A stretch of DNA of 64,000 nt from Euptelea pleiosperma. Its lineage: Eukaryota; Streptophyta; Magnoliopsida; Ranunculales; Eupteleaceae. Positions 34,541 to 47,200 of this stretch are shown piece by piece. The stretch lies in assembly GCA_035048495.1 (NCBI GenBank), contig CM068544.1:8302138-8366137 (forward strand), written 5' to 3'. The first letter of the stretch is position 1; the number at the start of each line of letters is the position of its first letter. The notes below the pieces were generated by a model. The model did not search any database. It was not told the origin of the DNA and worked only from the letters and a program-made list of their open reading frames with translations. The position numbers and the translations under genes are program-made.

Positions 34541-35069
34541 CTAAGGAGGAGTAGATGGATAAGGTGTTCCTGGAGAAATCCTACCATTTACAATGAGGGG
34601 TATGATGTAATAAAGAATACCTCGGGTTTTAGCCCACCCCTTCGTAGACATTCATATCGAAAATCAGCTTGTTTGATGATATTTAGTCATTGGTTTTAGT
34701 ACTCAAAAAAGTGGTTGAATCCAATGGCTAAAACTACGCATTAAAAAGTAGTAAAATCTATTGGTTGTAGGTTTCACTCTAAAAATTGGTCTTCGTTCTT
34801 CAATGTAATTATAGGTTTCGTATCTACTTTGAGGAGGAAAGGAAAGTGGAAAAGAAAGAGTGAGCGGTTTCGATGCGCTCACTGTTTTGTACCGCTGGTG
34901 TAAAAGTTCGAACTTCAAAATTTAGTCTTTTGTCCAACAGCCATTTGGCTGAGTTCAATTAAGCTAAGTTGTTACATTTCTACCTTGATGATCATTTCCT
35001 ATAATCCTATGACCGTATGGATGTTTGGTCCATTCTTATAAGTAAACCTTCGAAGACACCCGCTGACTG

Positions 35070-35385
35070 CAGCCAATATGAGCCACATGGCACACTATTA
35101 AGAGTATATTGACCGTGTGGATGTTTGGCCCATCACTAGGTAGACCTACAAACCAAAAATAAACTTGATCAGTGATTTCTAAGCATTGGATTGAAGTTGT
35201 TTTCATGGGTTGATTTTAACCGTAGGAATTTGAGCATTATTGTGCATTATTTGGGTATAAAGATCCAAGGTTTTAAATCACTAATCAGGCTGATCTTTGG
35301 TTTGTAAGTCCACCTAGTGATTGGCCAATTAAACATCCATACGGTCAGTGTCCTCTTAAGAATATGCCACATGGCTCCATTCCTA
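35070..35385. mobile_element. fold-back element, copy F
   Basis: The left arm (GAGCCACATGGCACACTATT, GACCGTGTGGATGTTTGGCC, CTAGGTAGACCTACAAACC) is mirrored by the right arm (GGTTTGTAAGTCCACCTAG, CATCCATACGGTCAGTGTCC, ATGCCACATGGCTC). The central part also matches copy A closely (TCATGGGTTGATTTTAAC). It is one of the best-preserved copies and is non-coding. Confidence 0.7.
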
Positions 35386-37732
35386 TGTATGTGGACCTAC
35401 TTAGCAAAAAATAAGCCCCATTATTGATTTATCCCTTGGATCTCAATACCCAAAATAATGCTCAAAATCGACGGTTAAAAATAAACCATTAAAAAATACT
35501 AATCCATTGGCTAGAAATATTGTAAGGTCATCTTATACACACACGCTCTTGACAATAAAAACTTTTCAAATTGGACGCACCCGCACCCGCTCCACGCTCC
35601 GGCGACTTAGAGCTTGACACTATTCTTTTCTTAAAATGTTGTTAGATATCATCATTGGCCCAACAAAATGGTATTATTCTTCTTATGCCCAAAAATCAAG
35701 AACTGTATATCTCACGTTTTGACCAGGGCATGGTGATAGAAAAAGAGAAAGGCAAACCACGTATATAAAAAGTCTACAATTCAGGTGGTTTATAGGATCT
35801 TATTAAGCTGATTTGTGAATTTGGAGATCTTTTTAGGTTGGAAGTGAGAACCCTCCGTGTGTGTGGCTAGTTGATTGGCAAGCCCTATGATTTTATGTAA
35901 AAATATTTGGCATACCAGATGTAATAAAAAATATAGTATTTGTCTTAGGTGAGCAAAAATATAAACTTCTATCTTCTTTTGAATATAAGGGTATTCTGGA
36001 TATTTTGACAGAATTCAGAAGCTCACAGCTAGTTTTGCCAAACACCAATACTAGCTTCTACACATAGAACAACACTTTTCCAGCACGATTTGCCAAACAC
36101 TATTCTAGAAAGGAGCGATTCTCAAAAGTTGCTTCCAGGACTTCTGCAAAAGCGCTTTTCCACAGTGCTTCTACCGAAGCATTCCCCAACAGGGCCTACT
36201 GAAAATAGGATTTTTCCACGTCGTTGGTTACGAAAACCCTAATTTCAACACATTTGTAATTATCCGAGACTTTCAACCTATAAAATAAGCTATTTTGCTC
36301 AATGGCTCGTGTCAGATGTCGATCCGCACTCGGGATTAATCAGATTAGCGCAATAAGGAACATAAAATAACAGAATTTTGTCAAACTCAAATCAAAATAA
36401 ACTTTATTTCTTGAATTCAACTGTAACTTACAATTAAAACATGAGATAATCAATCTAGAAAGCAATAAACCTAAATTAAATAGAGAGAAAAGAGAGACGG
36501 CCTAGAGAGAGAAACAAAAAAAATTAGAGAGAAAATAAAGAAGAAAAAGATAAAGAGGATAAGAGAGAGAAAAAATGGAAGAAACTAGAGAGAGAGAGAG
36601 AGGAGATCTGAGAAAGAGAAACCTACAACTAGAGAGAGAAATTAAGATGAAGAGAGAGAAAGTGATAGAAATTACCTTCCAAGACTTATCGGCCACTTGA
36701 TCAGCCAAGAAAGAAGAGGCTATCTGCTAGCTTTGTGGCTTGCAGGGAGATGAGGGAGCAGCACATGATCGCTGTTATTTGAGGGCGAAGGAGATGGAGG
36801 TTGTTGGCCGTTGCATGAATTGGAGGCGGTGTTTATGGTGAGGTGAGCGGAGGATTGTGACGCTAGTGGTGGTGCTCCAAACAGTGGAGCAACAGGCAAG
36901 AGGGAAGTGAAAGGAGGTGCAAAGGAGCACCGTGATTGTCAACAAGTGGAGGAAACCAAGAGGTTCCTAGGTTTCTTCTTCCTCCCTTTTTTTTTTTTTT
37001 TCTTGGAACGACAAGGGGTGAGAACGTGTAAGGGGGAGTGCAATGTGAAAATGTGGAAGGACCTACTGGTTGCAGGTCTGATCAGGCCTTGGGGTGGATA
37101 ACCTAGTGGTGGTTGTAGGTCGTGTAGGCGCTGCCCGGAGGCAGTGCTGGCTGTGGTGGCAGGCGGTGGTGAAGCAAGATGGCTGGCCGGAGTTGCAGGT
37201 TTGCAACTCCGGCAAACTTACCTTAAGGGGAGGGCAAGGAAACTGGAGAGGAAGAGACCGGAATGCCGGAGTTATAGGTCTGTAACTCCGGTTAAAAGGT
37301 GGAGAAGAAGAGAGGACGAAGAAGGGGAAAAGGAAGAGAACTTACCCAAGTGCAGGCCGTGGAGGATGGAGCCAATAATGGCTGTGTACTAGAGTTGCTA
37401 TTCGTGGACGCACAGGGTGGAGGATCCCGTTGAGGAGGCGACTTTGGAAGAGGCTGGATTGGTGGAGGCGATGAAAAAAACAAACGATGAAGAGAGGTGG
37501 TGGTGGCCGAAAGTTGCAGGTGCGATTTTCGACGATCAAAGCTTCAAAGTAACGGTTTTAACCATCCTAAGAGGAGGCTGATCGGTGGCTGCTGGGTTGC
37601 AGTGGCTTTAGGAGAATGAAGTAGCAGTAGGGGGTGCTGCAAGTGTGCTCACGAACGGCCGGAGTTGCAGGCGCAACTCCGGTGAGGGCGGTGGTTAAAA
37701 AGAAGATGAAGGAGATGAAGAGAGGGAGAAAA

Positions 37733-38664
37733 TGATATTCGCTCAAAAGTGCTTATTTTAAGCAATTATCCTTTTAGCATTATTGCATTCTCCTACGTTA
37801 AAATACTCTATTTATCTACTTTTCTACGTAAGAGTCTCTTGTGTTACGTAGAACACACTTTTCTGGACGAAATGGTATATTTGCATGCATTAAACACATT
37901 TTCGGAAGTCTAGACATGTAGTCATTCTGATAGAGTCTCATTATGCGCTTCTTCTGTCGTAGGAAACCCCGATGGGACAATTCTCGAGACTTGCGAGCCC
38001 ACATCGATCAGGAAAGCCCATTATGAAAGCTTAAAGAGCCCACATGCTATGACTAGAAGATATGAATAAGAGGACAAAAAAAGCCGGCCCAAAGAACGGA
38101 GAGAGTAGGAGAGCCAATGACCAAGAGACGGACCAAAGCGTTTAAAGCCACATGAGTCAGCAAAGAATGATAGTCTACTCTACTGGAGAAGCGTGAGGAT
38201 GGTCACAATGAAGACCAGGGTTCCAGACCCTCTGCCAATACTTTTATCTCCATTTTTTGATATTTTCTCTCTCATCTCTCCTTATTCTCTCTCTCTCTTC
38301 ATCTCTCGGTCCTCGAATCTACTGACCTAACCCCAGAACTCCTGTCCATTGGCTCTGTCTCATCTCCCTTAGCTTTCTGACCGTTGGATCTTCCATCGGA
38401 CCGTTGGATCTCTCTAGATCCATCGATCTACCAATCTGGGTCCCAATCAAGTCACCATCCATCCGGTCGCCATCAGACTGTCTGTCACATCATCTTGTTA
38501 GACGATGGACATCATCAATCCATGTGGGCCAATAGCCGGGCCCATCTTCATCGACCCGCTGTCCGACCAGTTATTGGACCCCGTGAATTTCAAAATAATT
38601 TTAATTAAATGGGGGGTCCACTAATTGGGGAGATTCCCCATAGAAAAGTAGATTTTTACTTAAA

Positions 38665-38713
<49 letters not shown>

Positions 38714-40523
38714 TATTTCAAAAATACCCTATTTCCATTAAAGGAAATAGGGAGCTTTATAAGAGGAGGGAGAAGGGTTCGTTTGAACCCTAATCCCCCT
38801 CCAATCTCTTCGAATCCTTCCCCCAAAACCAGCTCCATCTTCCCCTTCGCCCTTAGCCCCATTCTCTTCTTCTTCTTCTTCTTCTTCTTCTTCTTCTTCT
38901 TCTTCTTCTTTTATCGGCCGGAGTTGCAGAACTCCGGCCACCTCATCTTCTTTACGTTCTTCTCCTCCTCCAGCCGCTGCCCAACCCCTTGCTCACCTCG
39001 CCAGCGCCTCCCTCATCCATCTACGCTCCACCAGCCACCGTTCATCCTATTCATCAACCCAAGCCGGAGTTGCAGGTTGCAACTCCGGCGAACTGTTGCA
39101 GCTGCAACCACCACCGTCCTTCACCATCCTCTCTTCTCTTGAGTTTTCAGAACTCCAAGCCGTCAACCCCTCTTCGATTACCCTCCTCAATAGCCAGTCG
39201 TAACCAACTTTCCTTCTTGCTGGGCGAACCAGCAAGAAAACTCCCCATGTTTCCACGCTGCCTTGCTGTGAACAGCGCCTCCACCTGCAAGTTTATGGCC
39301 TGCAACCTTGCAGGCCGTTAGCTTCATTCACTCTCCTTCCTTCAGCCGTTCTCCACATCGCCCTCTCCATTGCTATCCTCTACTGCCTCACCATCGATCA
39401 CCACTTGCTGGTTTCGTAGCCGCACACCACCAGCAGCAACCACATCCACCACCGCCCAACTTTGCAGCAGCTCCGCCCTCCTCCTTGCTCCACCTTCTCC
39501 AGCAGAACCACCACAACGAACCGCTACCACAACCACCGTCATCAATAGTAGCAGCAGTGCACTCTCTAATCGTTCCCCACCATCTTTCCCAAAGAAGAAA
39601 ACAAAACCACAAAAAAAAGAGAAAGAAAAGAGGAGAGGAAGATCTCCTCTACCGCCCCCTACCTGGTTCTCCTAGGTGGCTGCCATTAGAGGCACTTGCA
39701 TCCCCTCGTTTTCATCCTCCTTGGAACTCCACCGGTGATCTCTATTATCATCTTTGCCGAGCACGTCACCATACCGAGCCTGGATCCACTTCTCCGCACA
39801 TCGTCATGGCTGGACCACTCTTCGGGCTCATTCTCTCCGGCCACACCACCCAAATCTGGTAAATGGTAAGATGTTCTCTCTCTACCTCTCACCTTTTCTC
39901 TAGTTCTCTTTTTCTCTCTTCCTTTCTCTCTCTAGTTTTCTCTATTTAGTTCTCTCTTTTTTCTACATTTTCTCTCTCTAGACCTTTCTAGCATCACTTT
40001 CTCTCTCCTCCCTGAGTTTCTCTCTCTAGAATAGCCTTCTTTAGTCACTTTCTCTCTCTACCTATATCTCTATCTTTCTCCCTCTATATCTTGCTTTCTA
40101 AATTAGTTTTGTTAATTGTTCTTTGTTTGAGAATTTTATTTCAAAGCATTGTAATTTGGATTTTACTTTAATAAATAAAATTGATTTTTCTTGATTAGGT
40201 TTTGAATGCTTCTTATTTATGTTCACTCTTGTTCATTGTTGCATTTTGATTATGTTAGTTCTCATTCATAGTTTTAATAATCTATCTCCAAAAAGCGTGT
40301 TTTAATCTTGCTATAATCAACATTCTCACCCTTTCATAAATTATCAGCATTTTCTGTTATTATTGTTCTTATTTGCCCTAACCCAGAGTGCGGACGATAT
40401 CCGACACAAGCCACTGTACAACCCTGTGATTTTTACAGGATTTGAATGAACAAAGAAGCGGATTCTAAAAATGTGTTGAGATTAGGGTTTCCGATTCAAC
40501 GACACGAAAAAATCTTACTTTCA
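37733..40523 (+). repeat. 5' LTR, 2791 bp
   Basis: It begins TGATATTCGC and ends TTACTTTCA. In the first 460 bp I count five single-base differences from the 3' LTR, all A/G, plus a 16-bp indel at about 38068, which suggests a fairly recent insertion. Landmarks are a (TA)n run at 38672-38710, a TATA-like TTTATAAG at 38756-38763, a (CTT)n run at about 38867-38911, hairpins at 38916-38939 and 39063-39089, and a CT-rich block at 39890-40090. Proline-rich frames over 38609-39862 come from CT/CA-rich repeats. Confidence 0.95.
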
Positions 40524-40525
40524 AA

Positions 40526-40545
40526 TGGAGCCGCTGCCGCTCGGG
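40526..40545 (+). promoter_or_regulatory. primer-binding site, diverged tRNA-Asp type
   Basis: TGGAGCCGCTGCCGCTCGGG lies two bases after the LTR, the same spacing as in the minus-strand copy (22183-22202). It differs from that copy at two positions (fourth and ninth), both within the tRNA-Asp match, so priming may be weaker here. Confidence 0.75.
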
Positions 40546-42365
40546 TGTTCGGGAGTGCGAAAAAGGACGTAAAGACGGAATTGGAAAGTTGCTGAAGCGA
40601 AAAGCTGCTCAATTTGGCCAACCCGACCTTTTCGGGAAACTTTCTATTTTTTATTTTTAGTGATTTTTAGCAGTTTTTAAATTACTATTTCTAATGCCTC
40701 GGAAGGCCGAGTGCAAATTTGTAATAATTTAGGAATTTTACTGCTTTCCATATAACTGCTAGATCTTGTTCTAGGGTTTTTTAGAAACCCTAGATTAAGT
40801 GGAAAATACAAAAAAAAAATAAAAATAAAAATTCAAAAAATTAGGGTTTTATATTCTGCAGATTTTTAGAAATCACCAATCAAAGATTTGTGATTTTTGG
40901 AAAGATTCTAAAATCTTGAAACTTTGCTAAATTAGGGTTTCCCCTTTTAGAAGTTTCCTCTTTAGAAGAATTTCTATCTTTAGAAATCTTCCGAATTTGA
41001 AAAAGTCTGCAAAAGGAAATACCCCAAATCTAGCAGAATTTCAATTTTGGAAAATTTCCCAAAATTGTAAGGGATCTCGCAATCAAATCTTTCTTGGAAG
41101 ATCTCCACAGTTCGGAAAACTTTCCAATCTAGGTATTTTTCATCTGGGAATTCCTAAATTTTAACCCATCTCGAACTTGGAAATTAATTCAAAAACTTGC
41201 CTAAATCCAGTGCTTGTTCTGTGAACCCTAAAAAGGCAAGGATCTTCCAAATAGAATCCCGAATACCTAGACCGTGCGATCTAACTTTTCTGCAGGAACA
41301 CGATCCAGTGTGGGTAGAGAGCGAAAGCTCAAAGAGGTGGAGTTGGGCCCAAGCCCATTAGGATACCCCTCTCTAACCCATGGAGGAGACCCCGTGGCGT
41401 GGCCCACGGGAGGTAAGTCCCTATCCTCGCCTTGAGTGCGATACAGAGTAAATTGGGTGAATCATTGCCGCTTGTCTATTTGTTTTCTAGCAACAACTTA
41501 TTCGACTTGCGTGGCGTGGCCGTTAATCAATCAACTCTAAGAGAGCAGACCCAGCTCCAAATTGAAACTGGTGGGATTTCATCACCCACCTCATCATTCC
41601 AACTGATTTGATCCCAAGGCCCCATTTAATTAAAAAGAATCAAGAAGTAGAGCCAATTAGCCCGATGTTCGAGGAAAAATCCACGCAAAGCGAACCCGCT
41701 TAACATCCAATCGAAATAAGACCACGAGCGCGGGTCCCTGTTGTCTAACACACCCATAAGTCCCTGCTACTCAAGTACACTGAGCTCGACGTGGCATCTT
41801 GGACTATTCGGCGGTTAGTTGCGTGTGGACTAGGAACACGCATCAACCCTAGCTTAACCCGAGGGAACACTCTTCTTATCCACTTGACCAATCCGGTTAG
41901 TCTGGGACGTACTTAAGTTAGCCATTGTGCCGCACGTCTGTCTAGGCTTCGGATTGCCTTGTTGTTAACTAGAGTTAGTACTAAAGGATTCGCTCTGAAG
42001 AGTGTAGCCTGGTGAGAACCTCTGAGTGCAAAATAGTTAGTCCGGCGGTTAAAAGATAAACCAGTGGTCCGCCCACTGTCATAATCTACTCTAGCCCCAA
42101 AACTAACAAAGATAATTCCTAAAATATATCCTGATTGCTTAGAATAGGATTATCTGTGCTTGGTGTGCATCATTTAGGATAGTGTTCCTCTCTGGCAACT
42201 TTTTGCCAAGTATAGAGCTTGCCTCATTCGCGTATGCCCGTTTGGAATCGTCCGAACAAACGCTTGGTTCGATCTGAGAATCACGTACCTACAGTGGATC
42301 CTCTACTGAATTCTTCCCCATCTCTTTCCCCACCCACCTCCCCCAGTACTACTACCTTTGTAGTC
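40546..42365 (+). other. untranslated leader of the full-length element
   Basis: A 1.8-kb leader with no long frame. It includes TTCTAGAAATCT-like A/T repeats (40800-41180) and blocks such as CGCGGGTCCCTGTTGTCT (about 41729-41746) and GTGGTCCGCCCACTGTC (about 42063-42079), which are conserved in the minus-strand copy at 20765-21175. Confidence 0.7.
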
Positions 42366-43964
42366 ATGGCAGTCGAACGACCTCTTATCGAGACGTTCGC
42401 CCCTATTTCTGCTAATCCGCCCACTTGCATTATTCTCCCACCTACTACGACGGTACAATTTGAGATCAGGCTGCAGACGATCCAAATGCTGCCAACCTTT
42501 CGTGGTCTCCCAAGAGAAGACCCATATTCCCATATTAGAGAATTCCAACATGTCATCCTACTTTTCAAGAATCAGAATCTCGATGATGACAATGTGCGTC
42601 TGCGAGTTTTCCCATTCTCGCTCAAAGACCGAGCCTCAGATTGGCTCTACTCCTTATCCGCTGATTCAATCAGTAGTTGGAAAGAGTTGGTGGGCAAATT
42701 CATGTCTAAATTCTACCCCATGATTCGGACCAACCAAATGAAGCAACTCATCCAGGACTTTCGACAGAAGTCCGATGAGAAATTTTTTGAAGCGTGGGAT
42801 AGATTCCAAGACTACCTGACTAAGTGTCCCCACCATAGCATCGACAAGGGCAATCTTGTCCATGTCTTCTACAAGGGACTTACTGATGAGTCCCGGACCA
42901 TGGTAGAGTCAATGTGCCAAGGAAAATTCCTGCACCAAACTCCGACCGATGCATACAAATTCTCGGGAGAGTTAGGAGAAAACTCTCAACATTGGACGAC
43001 TGACTCAGAGTTTAGTCGAACCACTTCGGTCCAAAGGACAACCAAGGGACATGATGCTACAGCTGATACTGAGCTTCGATCTGTCATTCAAGAGTTGAGC
43101 AAGTCAGTCTCGGCACTGGCTGTGTCAGTACAAAAGCCTACTCAACAATCTACCCCAGTCATGCATATGGGACACGAGAGCCCTATGGAATCCTGCACCC
43201 TTTGTCTGCAACCCTCCCATACTACTGAGCATTGTCCTTTGAATGAATGATGGTCTAATCCTCTTCAGGAAGAAGTTTGTGCTTTCAGCACATACAAACC
43301 ACCCACTCAGAACTAGTATAGTCAATCTTATCATCCGGACACGAGAAACCACCCTAACTTCTCTTGGAGGCCTCAGTCTACTCAACCACAAGCTTAACTT
43401 CCACGTCAACCTCAAGGCATGTATCCCCCTGGGTTCAATCAACCCAATAGGCAATTCAATCAGGGACAATACCAGCAGAGTCAGTACCCATCTACTCAAA
43501 GCCAGCAATTCCAACAGGGTCAATACTCTGGACAACCGAGCACATTTCAGAATCAGCAAAGAGTCCCACAGACCTTTCAGAACCAACCGATTGTCCCAAC
43601 TAATTCTCCAGCCTATAACTATAATGCCCCGATGAGCTCAAGTCGCGAATTGGTGCCTCGGCTCCCATTAGCTGCCCCCCAACAGTCAGTTCCCAAATCC
43701 GGTATCGAAGACCTTCTAGCTCAACTCATTACTCAGCAACAACAATCTATGCAACGCCTAGAGCAACAGCAACAACAATCCATGCTTCGTCTAGAGCAAC
43801 GCTTAGGCAACTTGGAAGCTGAGAAAGCTAAAGGCATTTTCCCTAGCCAACCCATTGCCAACCCTAAAGGAAATGCCAAAGGGGCAGTATATGAGATCGG
43901 ATCCCAATCTCAAAGCCAGAATGAGAACTATCAAGGGGAGGTGCAAGCTGTAACCACCCTATGA
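42366..43964 (+). pseudogene. Athila-like gag with in-frame stops
   Basis: I place the start at ATG 42366 (MAVERPLIETF) rather than the first in-frame ATG at 42219, because the minus-strand copy begins with the same MA-x-ERPL residues at 20529. The capsid-like core has LKDRASDWLYSL, WKELVGKFMSKFYP, FFEAWDRFQDYLTKCPHH and VFYKGLTDESRTMVES. A CX2CX4HX4C knuckle lies at residues 277-290. The first stop is TGA at 43248. In the same frame TAG at 43314 and TAA at 43395 follow, then open reading to TGA at 43962, over a Gln-rich tail (GMYPPGFNQPNRQFNQGQ; QQQQQSMQRLEQ). Gag would form the particle shell and bind RNA. Only the part before 43248 could be made. Confidence 0.88.
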
Positions 43965-44285
43965 TCTGGAAAAACTGTGGACATGGGAGTCCAACCACCG
44001 CCAGTGCCATCTCCGGCACCCATCACTCGCACAGAGGAAACTAGTCCTAATCCTACCTCTGCTTCTTCTACCTCTGCACCAACATCAGATATCCCTGTGC
44101 AGAAATCCAAGGCTAAAGACAAATCCATTTGTCGAGTAAAGCCTCCCTTCCCGGATAGACTTGTCCAAGATAAGCGGGATCAGCAATTCTCTGAGATCTT
44201 AGACGTCTTTAAAGACGTCTAGATCAATATCCCATTCCTTTCTGCTATCAAGCAAATCCCCTCTTATGCCAAATTCCTCAAGGAC
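43965..44285 (+). pseudogene. gag-protease linker with stops
   Basis: This continues the gag frame without a shift. It is Pro/Ser/Thr-rich, then KPPFPDRLVQDKRDQQFSEI, and ends at TAG 44220, after which the frame resumes toward AKFLKDLCTVKRR. The KFLKDLCT segment just before the protease is familiar in Athila polyproteins. Confidence 0.75.
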
Positions 44286-47200
44286 TTGTGCACAGTTAAG
44301 CGGCGTACGCATGTACCCAAAGCTGCCTTCTTGGCCGAAAAAGCTACCGCGTTCATTCAACGCAATAGTGTGATCAAACACAAGGATCCAGGTAGCCCAA
44401 CTGTCCAATGTGAAATTGGAGACAACTTTAGCTGCACTGCCTTGCTAGATTTAGGGGCTAGCGTCAACCTCATACCATTCTCGGTATATCAGCAGTTAGG
44501 ACTGAAAGATATGAAGCCTACCAATGTCACCCTGAAATTGGCTGATCAGTCCATCAAGATTCCAAGAGGAATCATTGAAGATGTTCTAGTAAAAGTCGCT
44601 GACTTTTATTATCCTGTGGACTTTATCATTCTCGACACCGAGCCATGTCAGGATAACCGCATTCTAGTCATCTTAGGCCGTCCCTTCCTTGCCACTACGA
44701 ATGCACACATCGGGTGCCGAGACGGAAACATGTCCATTGCTTTCGGTAACCTCAAAGCTGAGGTCAACATCTTTCGTTTAATGCAACAAGATGCCGATCG
44801 CGAAGTGACCGATGAAATGTGTGCCGTTGAGAGTCTAATCCCGGACTCCACCGAAGATATTCTTAAGCAGTGTCTAGAACACTTTGGAGCTGACTTTGCA
44901 ACAGAGTCAGCTATTTCTGATCTCAATGATCTTTTGGAGACTGCTCCACTGATAGAGATCCCCGCTCCACTCATCGAGTTTGAGCCTCTGATAACCATGG
45001 CCAGAGAACCTACCCTTCCTTTTCCTACTGAAGTCAAACCTCTTCAATCCGTGTCTTCTGTGACACCTACTTCAACTCCATCTGCTCCAACCTTGGAGCT
45101 TAAGCCTCTTCCCACAGATCTTTCCTATGCCTATCTTGGTCCTAAGGAAACCTACCCTGTCATTATTGCGTCTGCTTTATCTACAAGTGAACGTAAGAAA
45201 CTTCTTGAGCTGCTCAACGAGCACAAATCTGCGATAGGTTGGACTATAGATGATATTCGAGGCATAGACCCCTCGGTGTGCCAACATCACATCTATCTCG
45301 AGGATGAATCCAAAACCTCTCGAGAACACCAGAGGAGGTTGAACCCCATCTTGAAGGATGTAGTCCGGGATGAGGTCCTTAAACTGTTAGATGCAGGTAT
45401 CATTTACCCCATCTCCGATAGCAAATGGGTGAGTCCTATTCATGTCGTCCCTAAAAAGGCAAGATTCACAGTTGTGGAAAATGAGAACAAGGAAATGGTC
45501 ACCCAGCGCCTGAAGAAAGGGTGGAGAGTCTGCATCGATTACCGACGACTCAACACCAACACTAGGAAGGACCATTTTCCTTTACCCTTCATAGACCAAA
45601 TGTTGGAGAGACTAGCAGGTCACTTCTATTACTGCTTCCTCGATGGTTACTCAGGGTATAATCAAATACCCATCGCCCCTGAGGATCATGAGAAGACAAC
45701 TTTCATCTGTCCCTTTGGCACTTTTGCCTACAAGCGCATGCCCTTTGGCCTCTGCAATGCACCCGCGACCTTTCAAAGGTGTATGATGAGCATATTCTCT
45801 GACATGGTGGAAAAATTCCTCGAAGTCTTTATGGACGACTTCTCAGTCTTTGGGTCATCTTTTGATGACTGTCTGAACCATCTAGGGCTTGTACTCCAAC
45901 GTTGTCAGGACAAGCGACTTGTCCTCAATTGGGAGAAATGCCACTTCATGGTGAAGAAAGGCATAGTTCTGGGACATGTCATTTCCCATCAGGGCATTGA
46001 AGTCGACAAAGCTAAAATCGATATCATCTCGACCTTGCCTATTCCCAAGTCCGTACGTGACATCCGGTCCTTTTTGGGACACGGAGGATTCTATAGGCGA
46101 TTCATCAAGGACTTCTCTCAAATCGCTCGACCTCTATCCCATCTTCTGGCCAAAGACAGTCCTTTCGACTTTAATGCTGACTGTGTCAAGGTATTTGAGC
46201 GTCTCAAATCTGAGCTCACTACTGCGCCCATTATCCGTCCCCCAGATTGGACTCTACCTTTCGAGGTAATGTGCGATGCTTCTGACTACGCGTTAGGCGC
46301 TATTCTAGGGCAGAGAATTGACAAAAGATCACATGTGATCTACTACGCGAGCAAAACTCTTAACTCTGCCCAAATGAATTACTCCACCACTGAGAAAGAA
46401 CTCCTGGCTGTAGTCTTCGCCCTTGATAAATTCCGTCAGTACCTCTTAGCCACTAAGGTGGTCGTGTACACCGATCATGCAGCCCTTCGTTATCTCATGT
46501 CGAAAAAGGAAACCAAGCCTCGATTAATTCGATGGATTCTCTTACTGCAGGAATTCGACCTCGAGATTAAGGATAAGAAAGGAACTGAGAATGTAGTGGC
46601 TGATCACTTGTCTAGACTGACTTTAGAGTCCTCCTTCGACACCCAGCCCATCCCTGAAACCTTTCCAGACGAACAACTGTTAGCTATCTCCGTTCATCCA
46701 TGGTATGCTGACATTGTCAACTACCTTGTCACCGAAGAAATGCCTTCACACTGGTCCAAACAGGACAAAAGCCAATTCCTAGCAAGAGTTAAGTACTACT
46801 CTTGGGATAACCCTTATTTGTATAAATACTGTCCTGACCAAATCATTCGTCTCTGTGTCCCTGAGTCGGACCAACTCAAAATCTTGTCCTCGTGTCATGA
46901 CCAACCTTGTGGTGGTCATTTCAGCACTAAGAAGACTGCAGAAAAAGTCCTGCAATGCGGATTCTACTGGCCTATACTATTTAAAGATGCCCATATCTAC
47001 TGCAAAACCTGTCCTAATTGCCAGCATCTAGGCCGCATCTCCCAGAGGAACATGATGCCCCTCACTCCCATCCAGGTCGATGAAATATTTGACATCTGGG
47101 GCATCGACTTCATGGGCCCCTTTCCCGTTTCTTATGATTTTGAGTACATTCTCCTTGCGGTAGACTATGTATCCAAATGGATAGAAGCCATTCCCACCAA

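Noticed and set aside
38609..39862. Long Pro/Ser/Phe-rich frames in the 5' LTR (repeated at 53563-54768)
   Set aside because: They lie in CT/CA-rich LTR repeats, overlap frames on the other strand, and have no domain. The two LTR copies differ by indels that change the frames.
42219..42365. Upstream in-frame ATG as the gag start
   Set aside because: The second copy of the element begins gag at the residue matching 42366, and the extra 49 codons are not shared.
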